The notes below the pieces were generated by a model. It made no database searches, was not told where the DNA came from, and was given only the letters and a program-made list of their open reading frames with translations. The translations under genes were made by a program, and so were the position numbers. A DNA stretch of 64,000 nt from CBFHND01 sp965657085 (GTDB taxonomy: Bacteria; Pseudomonadota; Alphaproteobacteria; Rhodobacterales; Rhodobacteraceae): the NCBI GenBank assembly GCA_965657085.1, contig CBFHND010000005.1, forward strand, positions 124,001-188,000, given 5' to 3'. Every line of letters begins with the position of its first letter. The first letter of the stretch is position 1. Of the stretch, positions 41,858 to 50,967 are shown in pieces.

Positions 41858-43749
41858 TGGGCGGCCTTGGGTGTCAGCAGGGCAGAGAGGTCAGCCGCGG
41901 TGAACGGTTTCTGCAACACTGGCGCGCGGGTCAGGGCGCGCGCGTGCAAAGGGTCCGACGGCGGCAGCGACGTCATCAGGAACGCGGGCGGTTCAGCGGG
42001 GGACAACCTGTCGAGCAGATCAAGCCCTGTTGCCTCGCCCAACCGGATATCCGAAAGGATCAGCGCGATATCGGGCAGATCAGCCGTCAGGGCAATGGCT
42101 TCGTCCACGCTTGATGCTTCGATCACGGTATGGCCCAGTCCGATCAGCATATCGCGGTAGAGCGCGCGCAGATCGTCCGTGTCTTCGACCAAAAGAACCA
42201 TACCGCCCGTGGCCGCAGCAGGGCGGTTCAGCGGCAGCCGCAGGCGGACAATCGCACCGTCCGCGCCGTTGGACAGGCGCAGATCGCCGCCGGCAAGTTT
42301 TGTCATGTCATAGACCATGGGCAGGCCAAGGCCGGTGCCCTCGGCACCCTTGGTGGTAAAGAACGGATCGCAGGCATGTTCAATTGCCGCCTCGGAAAAG
42401 CCGGGACCGGTGTCGGTGACGACGAATTCGATCCAAGTGTCGTGCACGGGCCGCGCGGCAACGGTGATGGTGCCGGTCGCGCCACAAGCATCGCGGGCGT
42501 TCAGGATCAGGTTCAGCAAGCTGTCCTGCACCATGCCGGCATCCAGAAGCAGGGTGCCGATACCCGATGCGCACTCCACGCGCAGGCTTTGCCCGTCTGG
42601 CAGTGTGGGCGACGCCAGAGTGGCCACATCGGTCAAGAGCCCGGTTACATCCGTAGGTTGCGGGCGCAGAACACGCTGGGCGGTCACACCTGCTATGGCA
42701 TCCAGCAACCGACCACCCCGGTGCGCTGCCGACAGGGTGCCGTCGATCAGGGCAGGCGCATCGGACGGCAGGTCCGGCATTCGTGCGAGCTTGGATTGCA
42801 GGCCAAGGATAATGGTCAGCAGGTTGGAAAAGTCATGGGTCAGCCCGGAGGTCATTTGCGCAGCCAAGGCGCGTTTGCGGGTCTGTTGCAAGGCCTCGCG
42901 GGTCTGGGTTTCTGCGGTCACGTCCATCGACAGGATATAGGCGCCGCCACGCGCATCGGGGGTAAAGGCCACGCGGATGCGCCGCGCGCTGCCTTCATCG
43001 GTGAATTCGAACACCGAAGGTTGCCCGCCATAGGCGCGTTCCAGATGCGGCTGGATACGCGCATGGGCGGAGGCGCCTAACGCTTCGGCGATGTGCAGGC
43101 CCACGATGTCATGGGGCCGGTCGGGGATCACTGCGCCAAGCTGGCGGTTGGAATAAGTATAATGGCCGGTATCATCCACGTGGGCGATATGTGCAGGCAT
43201 CATTTCGGTGGTCAGACGGGTGCGCGCCTCGATATCGGTCAGTTGGCGCTTGGCCTCCTCAAGGGCGGAAACGGTTGCAGACAGCTGGCGGTTGGTTGCG
43301 GCCAGTTCTTCGGAGCGGGCCAGAACCTCCTCCGACAAGGCACCCGCACGGTTACGCAACAGGGCCTCTTGTTCGCGGGTGCGGGTGATGTCCGTATAAA
43401 CGGTGACCCAGCCCCCCTGCGGCAGCGGCGCGCCCTCGACGGAAATGGTGCGCCCATTGGCGCGGGTGCGCTCCATATAGTGCGGTTCAAACGCGCGGGC
43501 CTGATCCACGCGTTCGGCCACAAAGCTGTCGATATCGTCGATGGGGCCGTATTCGCCTTGTGCGGCAAGGTGCCGGATCGTTTTTTCGAAGGTGGCACCG
43601 GGGGCCACCAGATGGTCGGGCAAATCGAACATGGATTGGAACGGCGCATTGCAAACGGCCAACCGCAGATCGCTGTCATAGATGGTCAGGGCCTGAGCGA
43701 TAAGGTTCAGGCCCGCTGCGGTCAGCGAACGGTTGGTGGTGCTGTTCAT
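41854..43749 (-). CDS. Soluble hybrid sensor histidine kinase (PAS-PAS-HisKA-HATPase-REC)
   Basis: The 631-residue protein lacks a transmembrane segment. Two PAS regions are apparent (about 10-125 and 175-285), joined by a coiled coil (about 130-175). His305 is the phospho-acceptor (LTHDFSNLLTIILG); the ATPase domain has NLILNARDACG, DTGPGF and GTGLGLPMVYD. A C-terminal receiver has Glu522/Asp523 and Asp567 (LILSDIRLG). Cytosolic PAS input suggests an internal cue such as a CoA-linked or redox signal. It is divergent from the ligase-importer operon at 43951. Confidence 0.94.
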   Translation of the reverse strand: MNSTTNRSLTAAGLNLIAQALTIYDSDLRLAVCNAPFQSMFDLPDHLVAPGATFEKTIRHLAAQGEYGPIDDIDSFVAERVDQARAFEPHYMERTRANGRTISVEGAPLPQGGWVTVYTDITRTREQEALLRNRAGALSEEVLARSEELAATNRQLSATVSALEEAKRQLTDIEARTRLTTEMMPAHIAHVDDTGHYTYSNRQLGAVIPDRPHDIVGLHIAEALGASAHARIQPHLERAYGGQPSVFEFTDEGSARRIRVAFTPDARGGAYILSMDVTAETQTREALQQTRKRALAAQMTSGLTHDFSNLLTIILGLQSKLARMPDLPSDAPALIDGTLSAAHRGGRLLDAIAGVTAQRVLRPQPTDVTGLLTDVATLASPTLPDGQSLRVECASGIGTLLLDAGMVQDSLLNLILNARDACGATGTITVAARPVHDTWIEFVVTDTGPGFSEAAIEHACDPFFTTKGAEGTGLGLPMVYDMTKLAGGDLRLSNGADGAIVRLRLPLNRPAAATGGMVLLVEDTDDLRALYRDMLIGLGHTVIEASSVDEAIALTADLPDIALILSDIRLGEATGLDLLDRLSPAEPPAFLMTSLPPSDPLHARALTRAPVLQKPFTAADLSALLTPKAAQ

Positions 43750-43813
43750 AGGCCATGGCTATCACCCGGGCGGCGCGCCCTTCAATGGGCAAGACGGGCC
43801 AAGGCAGCGCTTG

Positions 43814-43826
43814 TTACAATTCGTAA
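43814..43826. promoter_or_regulatory. Candidate regulator site TTAC-N5-GTAA
   Basis: TTACAATTCGTAA forms a 4-bp dyad with a 5-bp spacer in the 201-bp divergent promoter between the hybrid kinase and acyl-CoA ligase genes. Centre-to-centre spacing of about 9 bp is shorter than a typical OmpR tandem site. The rest of this gap shows nothing else I can name. Confidence 0.3.
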
Positions 43827-43950
43827 GGATTGGGAAAACTTCAGGAAAAAGTTGACCCCGACCAATGATCGGGCATCCTTTGGCGGGGAAAGAATCGCCG
43901 AAGCGATCAAGGCTTGCCGCATCCAGCGGCGGGTTCGGGAGGAAGACACA

Positions 43951-45921
43951 TTGTCAAAGACGCTTGAAGCCGCGGAAGGACTGACGTCCGTTCCGGCGCT
44001 GTTGGACCGTAATGCAACCAAGTTCGGGTTGGCACCTGCCTACCGCGAAAAGGAATTTGGCATCTGGCAAAGCTGGACTTGGGCCGAAGCGCGCGAAGAA
44101 ATCGAGGCGCTGGCGCTGGGCCTGATCGACCTTGGTGTGGCCGAGGGCGATTTCGTCGCCGTGATCGGTCGCAACCGGCCTTACCTTTACTGGTCGATGG
44201 TCGCGGCCCAGATGTGCGGCGCGATCCCGGTGCCGCTCTATCAGGACGCCAACGCCGAAGAGATGGCTTATGTGCTCAACCATTGCGGTGCGCGGTTCGT
44301 GATCGTTGGCGATCAGGAACAAGTGGACAAGGTGATCGAAGTGCAGGCGGACCTGCCGCAATTCGAACAGATGGTGTATCTGGACCCCCGCGGGTTGCGT
44401 AAATACGACCATTCCAAGTTGCACCAATACAGCCACATTCAGGACGTGGGCCGCGCCAAGCGCGACGAGCTGACCGGCGAGATGAAGGCGCGGGTGGCCA
44501 AGCTGAATTACGACAGCACCTGCGTGATGCTCTACACGTCGGGCACCACGGGCAAGCCCAAGGGCGTGGTTCTGAGCAACCGCAACGTGATCGAGACCAG
44601 CCGGACCTCGTCCGAATTCGACGGGCTGCGGCAGAGCGATGACATCCTGGCCTATCTGCCGATGGCATGGGTGGGGGATTTCATCTTTTCCGTGGGGCAG
44701 GCGTTTTGGACGGGGTTCTGCACCAACTGCCCCGAAAGCCCCGACACCATGCACACCGATCTGAGAGAGATCGGTCCGACCTATTACTTCGCGCCGCCGC
44801 GCGTGTTCGAGACCCAGCTGACGCAGGTCATGATCCGCATGGAGGACGCAAGCCCGCTGAAGAAGCGGATGTTCGATCACTTCATGGCGCACGCGCGCAA
44901 GGTCGGCCCCGCACTGCTGGATGGCAAGCCCGTGGGCCTGTTCGACCGGCTGAAATACGGTCTGGGCGAATTGTTGGTTTATGGGCCTTTGAAGAACACG
45001 CTTGGCTTTAGCCGGGTGCGCGTGGGGTACACCGCGGGCGAGGCGATCGGGCCGGAAATCTTTGATTTCTATCGCTCGCTGGGGATCAACCTCAAACAGC
45101 TTTATGGCCAGACCGAAGCCACCGTTTACATCACCGCGCAGCCGGATGGCGAAGTGCGCAGTGACACCGTGGGTGTGGTCTGTCCGGGCGTGGAATTGAA
45201 GATCGAAGACAATGGCGAGGTGTTTTATCGCAGCCCCGGCGTCTTCGTCGAATACTACAAGAACGCGGAAAGCACCGCCGACACAAAGGACCCCGAAGGC
45301 TGGGTCGCCACGGGCGACGCGGGCTTTATCGAGGAAGGCACCGGCCACCTGCGCATCATCGACCGAGCCAAGGACGTGGGCAAGATGGCCGATGGATCGC
45401 TCTTTGCGCCGAAGTATGTCGAGAACAAGCTGAAATTCTTCCCGAACGTGCTGGAGGCGGTTGTCTTCGGCAACGGGCGTGACCAGTGCACCGCCTTCAT
45501 CAACATCGACCTCACGGCGGTGGGCAACTGGGCCGAGCGCAACAACATCGGCTATGCGTCCTATCAGGAACTGGCCCAGCATCCGCAGGTTCTGGCCACG
45601 ATCCAGAGTCACGTGGAAGAGGTGAACCGATCGGTCGCCGCAGACGAGATGCTGTCGGGCTGCCAGGTGCATCGCTTCGTGGTGCTGCACAAGGAACTGG
45701 ATGCGGATGACGGGGAACTGACCCGCACCCGCAAGGTGCGCCGCCGGATCATCGAAGAGAAATACGCCGACATCATCGCGGCCCTCTACGACGGGTCCAG
45801 CAGCATCAGCACGGTAACCGAAGTGACCTACGAAGACGGGCGCAAAGGATCGATCAGTGCGACGCTGGAAATCCGCGATGCGACCGTGAACGCGGTGCCT
45901 GCGAAGATGGCGGCGGAATGA
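43951..45921 (+). CDS. AMP-dependent acyl-CoA synthetase (long-chain type)
   Basis: I place the start at TTG 43951 because GGGAGGAAG lies 6 bp upstream and the product (656 residues) begins with an N-terminal domain typical of the family; the open frame extending left is the antisense of the kinase gene. P-loop YTSGTTGKPKG lies at residues 195-205, with YGQTEAT and the hinge TGDAGFIEEGTGHLRIIDRAKD. It activates a carboxylic acid to its CoA thioester. It begins the operon with the ABC importer. Long-chain type is by overall similarity; the acid is not known. Confidence 0.92.
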   Translation: MSKTLEAAEGLTSVPALLDRNATKFGLAPAYREKEFGIWQSWTWAEAREEIEALALGLIDLGVAEGDFVAVIGRNRPYLYWSMVAAQMCGAIPVPLYQDANAEEMAYVLNHCGARFVIVGDQEQVDKVIEVQADLPQFEQMVYLDPRGLRKYDHSKLHQYSHIQDVGRAKRDELTGEMKARVAKLNYDSTCVMLYTSGTTGKPKGVVLSNRNVIETSRTSSEFDGLRQSDDILAYLPMAWVGDFIFSVGQAFWTGFCTNCPESPDTMHTDLREIGPTYYFAPPRVFETQLTQVMIRMEDASPLKKRMFDHFMAHARKVGPALLDGKPVGLFDRLKYGLGELLVYGPLKNTLGFSRVRVGYTAGEAIGPEIFDFYRSLGINLKQLYGQTEATVYITAQPDGEVRSDTVGVVCPGVELKIEDNGEVFYRSPGVFVEYYKNAESTADTKDPEGWVATGDAGFIEEGTGHLRIIDRAKDVGKMADGSLFAPKYVENKLKFFPNVLEAVVFGNGRDQCTAFINIDLTAVGNWAERNNIGYASYQELAQHPQVLATIQSHVEEVNRSVAADEMLSGCQVHRFVVLHKELDADDGELTRTRKVRRRIIEEKYADIIAALYDGSSSISTVTEVTYEDGRKGSISATLEIRDATVNAVPAKMAAE

Positions 45922-46045
45922 TGGTACGACGCTCAGCTGCGCTTTCGCCCCGCCCACCATCCCGTGGGCACGCTGCTATTGACGGCAGTGGTTCGGCACG
46001 CGCTGGATTGAGTTTATTTTGCAAGATGAAGCAGGGGGTCCTGTG

Positions 46046-46864
46046 ATGCTGGATCAAGCCGAAGGATACACCACCGCCGATGGCCGCAAGATTGGCGGCG
46101 TGGTGATGGAGATGAAGAACATCACCCTGCGCTTTGGCGGGGTCGAGGCGATCAAGGATATCTCCTTTGACATCCGCGAGGGTGAAATCCGTGCGATCAT
46201 CGGGCCGAATGGCGCGGGCAAGTCCTCGATGCTGAACGTGATATCGGGGTTTTACATCCCCCAAGAGGGGCAGGTGTTCTACAAAGGTGCGCCGCGTCCG
46301 CAGATGAAACCCTACGAGGTGGCGCGCCAAGGTATCGCGCGCACGTTCCAGAATATCGCCCTTTTCGAAGGCATGAGCGTTCTGGACAACGTGATGACCG
46401 GGCGACTGACGCATATGAAGACGGGCCTCTTCCATCAGTCGTTCTGGAAGGGCAAGGCCGAGGCCGAAGAGACCGCCAACCGCGAAGTCGCCGAAAAGAT
46501 CATCGACTTTCTGGAAATTCAGGCCATCCGCAAGACACCTGTTGCGCGTCTGCCCTATGGTTTGAAAAAACGGGTCGAACTGGCGCGCGCTCTGGCGGCG
46601 GAACCTTCGCTTTTGCTGCTGGATGAACCGATGGCCGGGATGAACGTCGAGGAGAAAGAGGACATGAGCCGCTTTATCCTTGATGTGAATGACGAATTCG
46701 GCACCACCATCGCCCTGATCGAACACGATATGGGCGTGGTCATGGATCTCAGCGACCGCGTGGTGGTCATGGATTATGGCAAGAAAATCGGTGATGGCAC
46801 ACCAGACGAGGTGCGCGGCAATCAGGCGGTGATCGACGCTTATCTGGGTGTGGCGCATGACTAA
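46046..46864 (+). CDS. Branched-chain-type ABC transporter ATP-binding protein (LivG-like)
   Basis: This 272-residue ATPase starts at ATG 46046 after AGCAGGGGG. Walker A is GPNGAGKSS and Walker B LLLLDEPMAGM; the signature is LPYGLKKRVELA, the LivG-typical variant of LSGGQ. It is part of a complete Liv-type importer (two ATPases, two permeases, one binding protein) located between two CoA-ligase-like genes. An amide, amino acid or small organic acid is possible. Confidence 0.93.
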   Translation: MLDQAEGYTTADGRKIGGVVMEMKNITLRFGGVEAIKDISFDIREGEIRAIIGPNGAGKSSMLNVISGFYIPQEGQVFYKGAPRPQMKPYEVARQGIARTFQNIALFEGMSVLDNVMTGRLTHMKTGLFHQSFWKGKAEAEETANREVAEKIIDFLEIQAIRKTPVARLPYGLKKRVELARALAAEPSLLLLDEPMAGMNVEEKEDMSRFILDVNDEFGTTIALIEHDMGVVMDLSDRVVVMDYGKKIGDGTPDEVRGNQAVIDAYLGVAHD

Positions 46865-47447
46865 GGCCCGGCTGGCATACGCCGCTCTTGGGCTGATGGC
46901 TTTGCCGATCGCAGCGCAGGCGGGTGATCTGTGCGATGGGTCGCAACCGGGCATGGCCGCCCTGTGCCGGGTGATCGACACCGAATGCATTTCCTACCTC
47001 GATGATCCGACCAGCCTGCGGCCTGACAGCCTGTCGGACGTGCCGCGGGCGTTCCGGCGGTACTTCGAAGGCGAGTTGAACACCTATGTGCTGGGATACC
47101 GCGATACCGACCTGCCGCGCACAGTGGTGGTGTTCATGTATGATGAACCGGCCTGCGAACTGCTGATCCAAGGCCTTGAATACGCCGACATCCTGCCCGC
47201 TTGGCAGGCATGGCGCGCGGGCGCAGGCGCGGGGTTTGTTGCCTCGTCCGAGATGGAGCCGCTGAGCCGTGTGTCGATGGACCGCGCCTATGCCGCATCG
47301 TTTCTGGCGGCGCCGCGCAGCGACGGGCGGGTGACGGAAATCACCGTGAACTGGAATTTGAACTTTGAAGGGCTGACGCGGCTGCGTGTCGCGTACCAGC
47401 CGCTGCGCGATCACACGCGCGACATGATGCAAGTGGAGCTGAAGTAA
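46857..47447 (+). CDS. Small exported protein of unknown function in importer operon
   Basis: This 196-residue protein overlaps livG by 8 bp and livH by 1 bp, so it is truly part of the operon. It has a signal peptide (MTKARLAYAALGLMALPIAAQA) and a mature domain with four cysteines in the N-terminal part (DLC, LC, EC and later EPAC). I do not recognise a family. Periplasmic location and tight coupling suggest an accessory role in capture or processing of the importer's substrate. Confidence 0.82.
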   Translation: MTKARLAYAALGLMALPIAAQAGDLCDGSQPGMAALCRVIDTECISYLDDPTSLRPDSLSDVPRAFRRYFEGELNTYVLGYRDTDLPRTVVVFMYDEPACELLIQGLEYADILPAWQAWRAGAGAGFVASSEMEPLSRVSMDRAYAASFLAAPRSDGRVTEITVNWNLNFEGLTRLRVAYQPLRDHTRDMMQVELK

Positions 47448-48454
47448 TGCCGGACCAGTTGATTTACGCGATGGAGGTGTTCCTGAACGGGCTGATGGCC
47501 GGGGTGCTCTATGCGCTCGTGGCGCTTGGGTTCGTGCTGATCTACAAGGCCTCGGGCATCTTCAACTTTGCCCAGGGGGTCATGGCGCTGTTCGCGGCGA
47601 TGACGCTGGTGGGCTTTCAGAACGGGCAGGTGCCGTTTGCGCATCTGATCAATGCGACCTTCGGGCTGCATGTGACCCACTTTGGCTGGAACATCCATTC
47701 GATCATCGCGGTGCTGATGACGGTGGCGGTGATGGTGGTGCTGGCCTGGGCCGTGCAACGCTTTGTCTTCCGTCATCTCGTGGGGCAGGAACCCATCATC
47801 CTGTTCATGGCGACCATCGGTCTGGCCTATTTCCTCGAAGGGGTTGCCGACCTGATGTGGGGATCCGAGATCAAGACGCTGAACCTGTGCCTGGCCGAGG
47901 GCACCTGTCTGCCGCAGGGCATCAACGTGCCCATCGATGAATTTACCTACGGCATCTTTGGCTACGGGTTCTTTATCGACAACCTTGATATCGTGGCGAC
48001 ATTTGTGGCCATCGTGCTGGTGGCAGCACTGGTCGCATTCTCGCAGTATACCAAGCAAGGCCGCGCCATGCGCGCGGTGGCCGATGATCACCAGGCCGCT
48101 CTGTCGGTGGGCGTATCGCTCAACTTCATCTGGATCCTCGTGTGGTCGGTTGCCGGTTTCGTGGCGCTGGTCGCGGGGATCATGTGGGGTGCGAAATCCG
48201 GTGTGCAGTTCTCGCTGTCTCTGATCGCACTCAAGGCGCTGCCAGTGCTGATGCTGGGCGGGTTCACGTCGATCCCCGGAGCGATCATCGGTGGGCTGAT
48301 CATCGGCGTGGGAGAGAAGCTGTTCGAGTTCCTGATCGGCGCACCCTTCCTGGGCGGTGCCACTGAAAACTGGTTTGCCTACATGCTGGCGCTGTTGTTC
48401 CTCGTCTTCCGGCCGCAGGGCCTGTTCGGCGAAAAAATCATCGAGAGGGTTTGA
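47447..48454 (+). CDS. Branched-chain-type ABC transporter permease (LivH-like)
   Basis: This 335-residue permease starts at an ATG overlapping the previous stop (TAATG). It has about nine hydrophobic segments with LNGLMAGVLYALVALGFVLIYKASGIFNFAQG, cited here only in part as GVLYALVALGFVLIYKA, typical of LivH/UrtB. The late segment GAIIGGLIIGVGEKL is the cytoplasmic coupling region. Confidence 0.93.
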   Translation: MPDQLIYAMEVFLNGLMAGVLYALVALGFVLIYKASGIFNFAQGVMALFAAMTLVGFQNGQVPFAHLINATFGLHVTHFGWNIHSIIAVLMTVAVMVVLAWAVQRFVFRHLVGQEPIILFMATIGLAYFLEGVADLMWGSEIKTLNLCLAEGTCLPQGINVPIDEFTYGIFGYGFFIDNLDIVATFVAIVLVAALVAFSQYTKQGRAMRAVADDHQAALSVGVSLNFIWILVWSVAGFVALVAGIMWGAKSGVQFSLSLIALKALPVLMLGGFTSIPGAIIGGLIIGVGEKLFEFLIGAPFLGGATENWFAYMLALLFLVFRPQGLFGEKIIERV

Positions 48455-48457
48455 TCC

Positions 48458-49534
48458 ATGTTCTATCGCGAAGCCGGTGATTTCAGCACCACCTACGAAC
48501 AGGATAGCCAGACCTTTCCGATCAAGTTCGATCGGTGGCGGTACTACCTTGTGCTGTTCGTGGCGATCTTTGTGGTCCCGTTCTTCATCAATGACTACTG
48601 GGCCAATTCCTTCCTGTTGCCGTTCCTGATCTATGCGATCGCGGCCATCGGGTTGAACATCCTTGTGGGCTATTGTGGCCAGGTGTCGCTTGGCACCGGG
48701 GGCTTCATGGCTGTGGGGGCCTATGCCTGCTACAAACTGATGACGTCCTTTCCGGATGTGAGCATGTTCTTTCATGTGATCCTGGCTGGGCTGGTTACAG
48801 CGGTGGTGGGTGTGCTCTTTGGCCTGCCCAGTCTGAGGATCAAAGGCTTCTACCTTGCCGTGGCGACGCTGGCTGCGCAGTTCTTCCTCGTGTGGCTTTT
48901 CAACCGGGTGCCATGGTTCTACAACTACTCGGCTTCTGGCCAGATCTCGGCACCCGAACGCACGATCTTCGGGATCGAAATCACAGGCCCCAACACCGAA
49001 GCCTGGGCCACGTATCTCTTTTGCCTCTTCTTCGTGATCATCAGTGCCATCATCGCGCGCAACCTGACGCGCGGGTCGGTGGGCCGAAAGTGGATGGCGA
49101 TCCGCGACATGGACATCGCCGCCGAAATCATCGGCGTGAACCCCTTGACCTCGAAGCTGACGGCCTTTGCCGTGTCGTCCTTCTTTGTCGGTGTGTCGGG
49201 CGCGCTGTTTTTCAGCGTCTATCTGGGCGCGGTCGAAGTGGGCGAAGCCTTTGGCATCAACAAATCGTTCCTTGTGCTGTTCATGATCATCATCGGCGGC
49301 CTCGGCAGCATCTTCGGCAGCTTTGCGGGGGCAGCGTTCCTTGTGTTGCTGCCCGTGGCGCTGAAGGTCGTCGGCGTGGACTGGCTGGGCTGGCCCACGG
49401 ACATCGTGGCGCATTTGCAACTGGTTGTGGTCGGGGCGCTGATCATCATCTTCCTGATCGCGGAACCGCACGGGCTGGCGCAGCTGTGGCGCGTGGCCAA
49501 GGAAAAACTGAGATTGTGGCCGTTCCCGCACTGA
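48458..49534 (+). CDS. Branched-chain-type ABC transporter permease (LivM-like)
   Basis: This 358-residue permease has about ten membrane segments and the LivM-type motifs NILVGYCGQVSLGTGGFMAVGAY (abbreviated GYCGQVSLGTGGF) and AVSSFFVGVSGALF. It is 3 bp after the LivH-like gene and 91 bp before the binding-protein gene. Confidence 0.93.
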   Translation: MFYREAGDFSTTYEQDSQTFPIKFDRWRYYLVLFVAIFVVPFFINDYWANSFLLPFLIYAIAAIGLNILVGYCGQVSLGTGGFMAVGAYACYKLMTSFPDVSMFFHVILAGLVTAVVGVLFGLPSLRIKGFYLAVATLAAQFFLVWLFNRVPWFYNYSASGQISAPERTIFGIEITGPNTEAWATYLFCLFFVIISAIIARNLTRGSVGRKWMAIRDMDIAAEIIGVNPLTSKLTAFAVSSFFVGVSGALFFSVYLGAVEVGEAFGINKSFLVLFMIIIGGLGSIFGSFAGAAFLVLLPVALKVVGVDWLGWPTDIVAHLQLVVVGALIIIFLIAEPHGLAQLWRVAKEKLRLWPFPH

Positions 49535-49625
49535 CGGGGCCGGTTGCCAAGAATGGCGGGGTGAACCCCGCCCAATCGTTGGCCCGCAAGGGCCGGACAT
49601 CGGAATAACCAAGGGAGGAAACCCG

Positions 49626-50903
49626 ATGAAAATGAAGTTTGCAACAATGGCTGTGGCCGCCGTAATGGCAGCAGGCCCCGTGATGGCGGACCTTGTGTTC
49701 CCATCGCTGAGCTATCGCACAGGTCCTTATGCTGCGGGTGGTATCCCGTTTGCGGATGGCTATGCCGATTACATGACGCTGCTGAACGAGCGTGATGGCG
49801 GCATTGGCGGCGTGCCAGCGCGCATTCTGGAATGCGAGACCGGCTACAACACCGAAAAAGGCGTTGAGTGCTACGAGTCCACCAAGGGCGAAGGCGCTCT
49901 GGTGTATCAACCCCTGTCCACCGGCATCACCTACCAGTTGATCCCCAAAGCGACAGCAGACGGGATCCCGATCCACTCGATGGGCTATGGCCGGACATCC
50001 GCCGCCAACGGCAAGGTGTTCTCGAACGTGTTCAACTACCCTGCCAACTACTGGAACGGTGCGTCCGGTGCCATCAACTACCTGATGAGCCAAGGCGACA
50101 TCGCGGGCAAGAAGATCGCGCTCGTCTACCACAACTCCGCCTACGGCAAGGAACCCATCCGCACGCTCGAAGAGCTGTCGAAAAAGCATGGTTTCGAGCT
50201 GAGCCTGCTGCCTGTTGACCACCCCGGTCAGGAGCAGAAATCCCAGTGGCTGCAAATCCGCCGTGACCGTCCCGACAACGTCATCATGTATGGCTGGGGC
50301 GTGATGAACCAGGTGGCCGTTCAGGAAGCCGCGAACATCCGTTACCCGATGGAAAACTTCATCGGCATCTGGTGGTCGGGTTCGGAAAACGACGTGTTGT
50401 CAGCCGGTGACGCGGCCAACGGCTACAAGGCGCTGACGTTCCACGGTGTGGGCAGTGACTTCCCTGTCTTTGCGGACATCCAGAAGTACGTTGTGGATGC
50501 AGGCAAGGCAGCGGGTGCTGGCGATCAGATCGGTACGGTGCTTTACAACCGCGGTCTCTATGCCGCGATGCTGGCCGCAGAAGCTGCCAAGACCGCACAG
50601 GAAATCCACGGCACGGCAGACATCACACCTGCGATGATGCGTGACGGCATGGAAGCCTTGGAGATCACCGAAGCGAAAATGGCGGCCCTCGGCCTGCCCG
50701 GCTTTGGCCCCGAGTTCACCGTGTCGTGTGAAAACCACGGCGGTCCGGGCCTGATCGGCATGACCCAGTGGGATGCATCGTCCAAGACATGGTCGCTGAT
50801 CTCCGAGTTCGGCGCGACCGACATGGACGTGATCCAGCCGCTGATCGACGCGGATTCGATGGCTTACGCCAGCGAAAACAACATCGAAGCAAGCTGCAAC
50901 TAA
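49626..50903 (+). CDS. Branched-chain-type ABC transporter substrate-binding protein
   Basis: This 425-residue periplasmic binding protein has a signal peptide (MKMKFATMAVAAVMAAGPVMA) and a type I fold. A strong AAGGGAGGAAA ribosome binding site precedes it. The mature chain has SYRTGPYAAGGIPFADGY near the N terminus, where Leu/Ile-binding proteins hold the ligand, and a Cys pair (ECETG; VECYES). Gene order and the flanking ligases suggest an acid or amide that is CoA-activated after uptake. Confidence 0.93.
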   Translation: MKMKFATMAVAAVMAAGPVMADLVFPSLSYRTGPYAAGGIPFADGYADYMTLLNERDGGIGGVPARILECETGYNTEKGVECYESTKGEGALVYQPLSTGITYQLIPKATADGIPIHSMGYGRTSAANGKVFSNVFNYPANYWNGASGAINYLMSQGDIAGKKIALVYHNSAYGKEPIRTLEELSKKHGFELSLLPVDHPGQEQKSQWLQIRRDRPDNVIMYGWGVMNQVAVQEAANIRYPMENFIGIWWSGSENDVLSAGDAANGYKALTFHGVGSDFPVFADIQKYVVDAGKAAGAGDQIGTVLYNRGLYAAMLAAEAAKTAQEIHGTADITPAMMRDGMEALEITEAKMAALGLPGFGPEFTVSCENHGGPGLIGMTQWDASSKTWSLISEFGATDMDVIQPLIDADSMAYASENNIEASCN

Positions 50904-50914
50904 GTACGCTTCAA

Positions 50915-50943
50915 CCCGGTGGCGGCTTCGTGTCGCCACCGGG
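50915..50943 (+). terminator. Intercistronic hairpin after binding-protein gene
   Basis: A perfect 10-bp stem (CCCGGTGGCG / CGCCACCGGG) with a 9-nt loop begins 11 bp after the stop. No T-run follows, so it is more likely a 3' stabiliser/attenuator that raises binding-protein mRNA over distal genes than a full terminator. Confidence 0.6.
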
Positions 50944-50967
50944 CCCTTCTGAATATTCTCAAGCTGG

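Noticed and set aside
43093..43950. N-terminal extension of the acyl-CoA synthetase frame
   Set aside because: The frame runs open through the antisense of the hybrid kinase; the TTG at 43951 with a strong ribosome binding site and the family's usual length mark the true start.
43954..45960. 668-residue minus-strand open frame
   Set aside because: It is antisense to the acyl-CoA synthetase, whose motifs are complete. No family signature is seen in the antisense product.
46011..46034. Possible fourth copy of the TTGACCCAAAGAAG repeat
   Set aside because: Only the TATTTTG and GAAG parts agree; the middle differs, so I do not count it as a copy.
47411..49612. 733-residue minus-strand open frame
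   Set aside because: It is antisense to LivH- and LivM-like permease genes; the composition (His, Gln, Arg, Asp) is typical of the reverse complement of membrane proteins.
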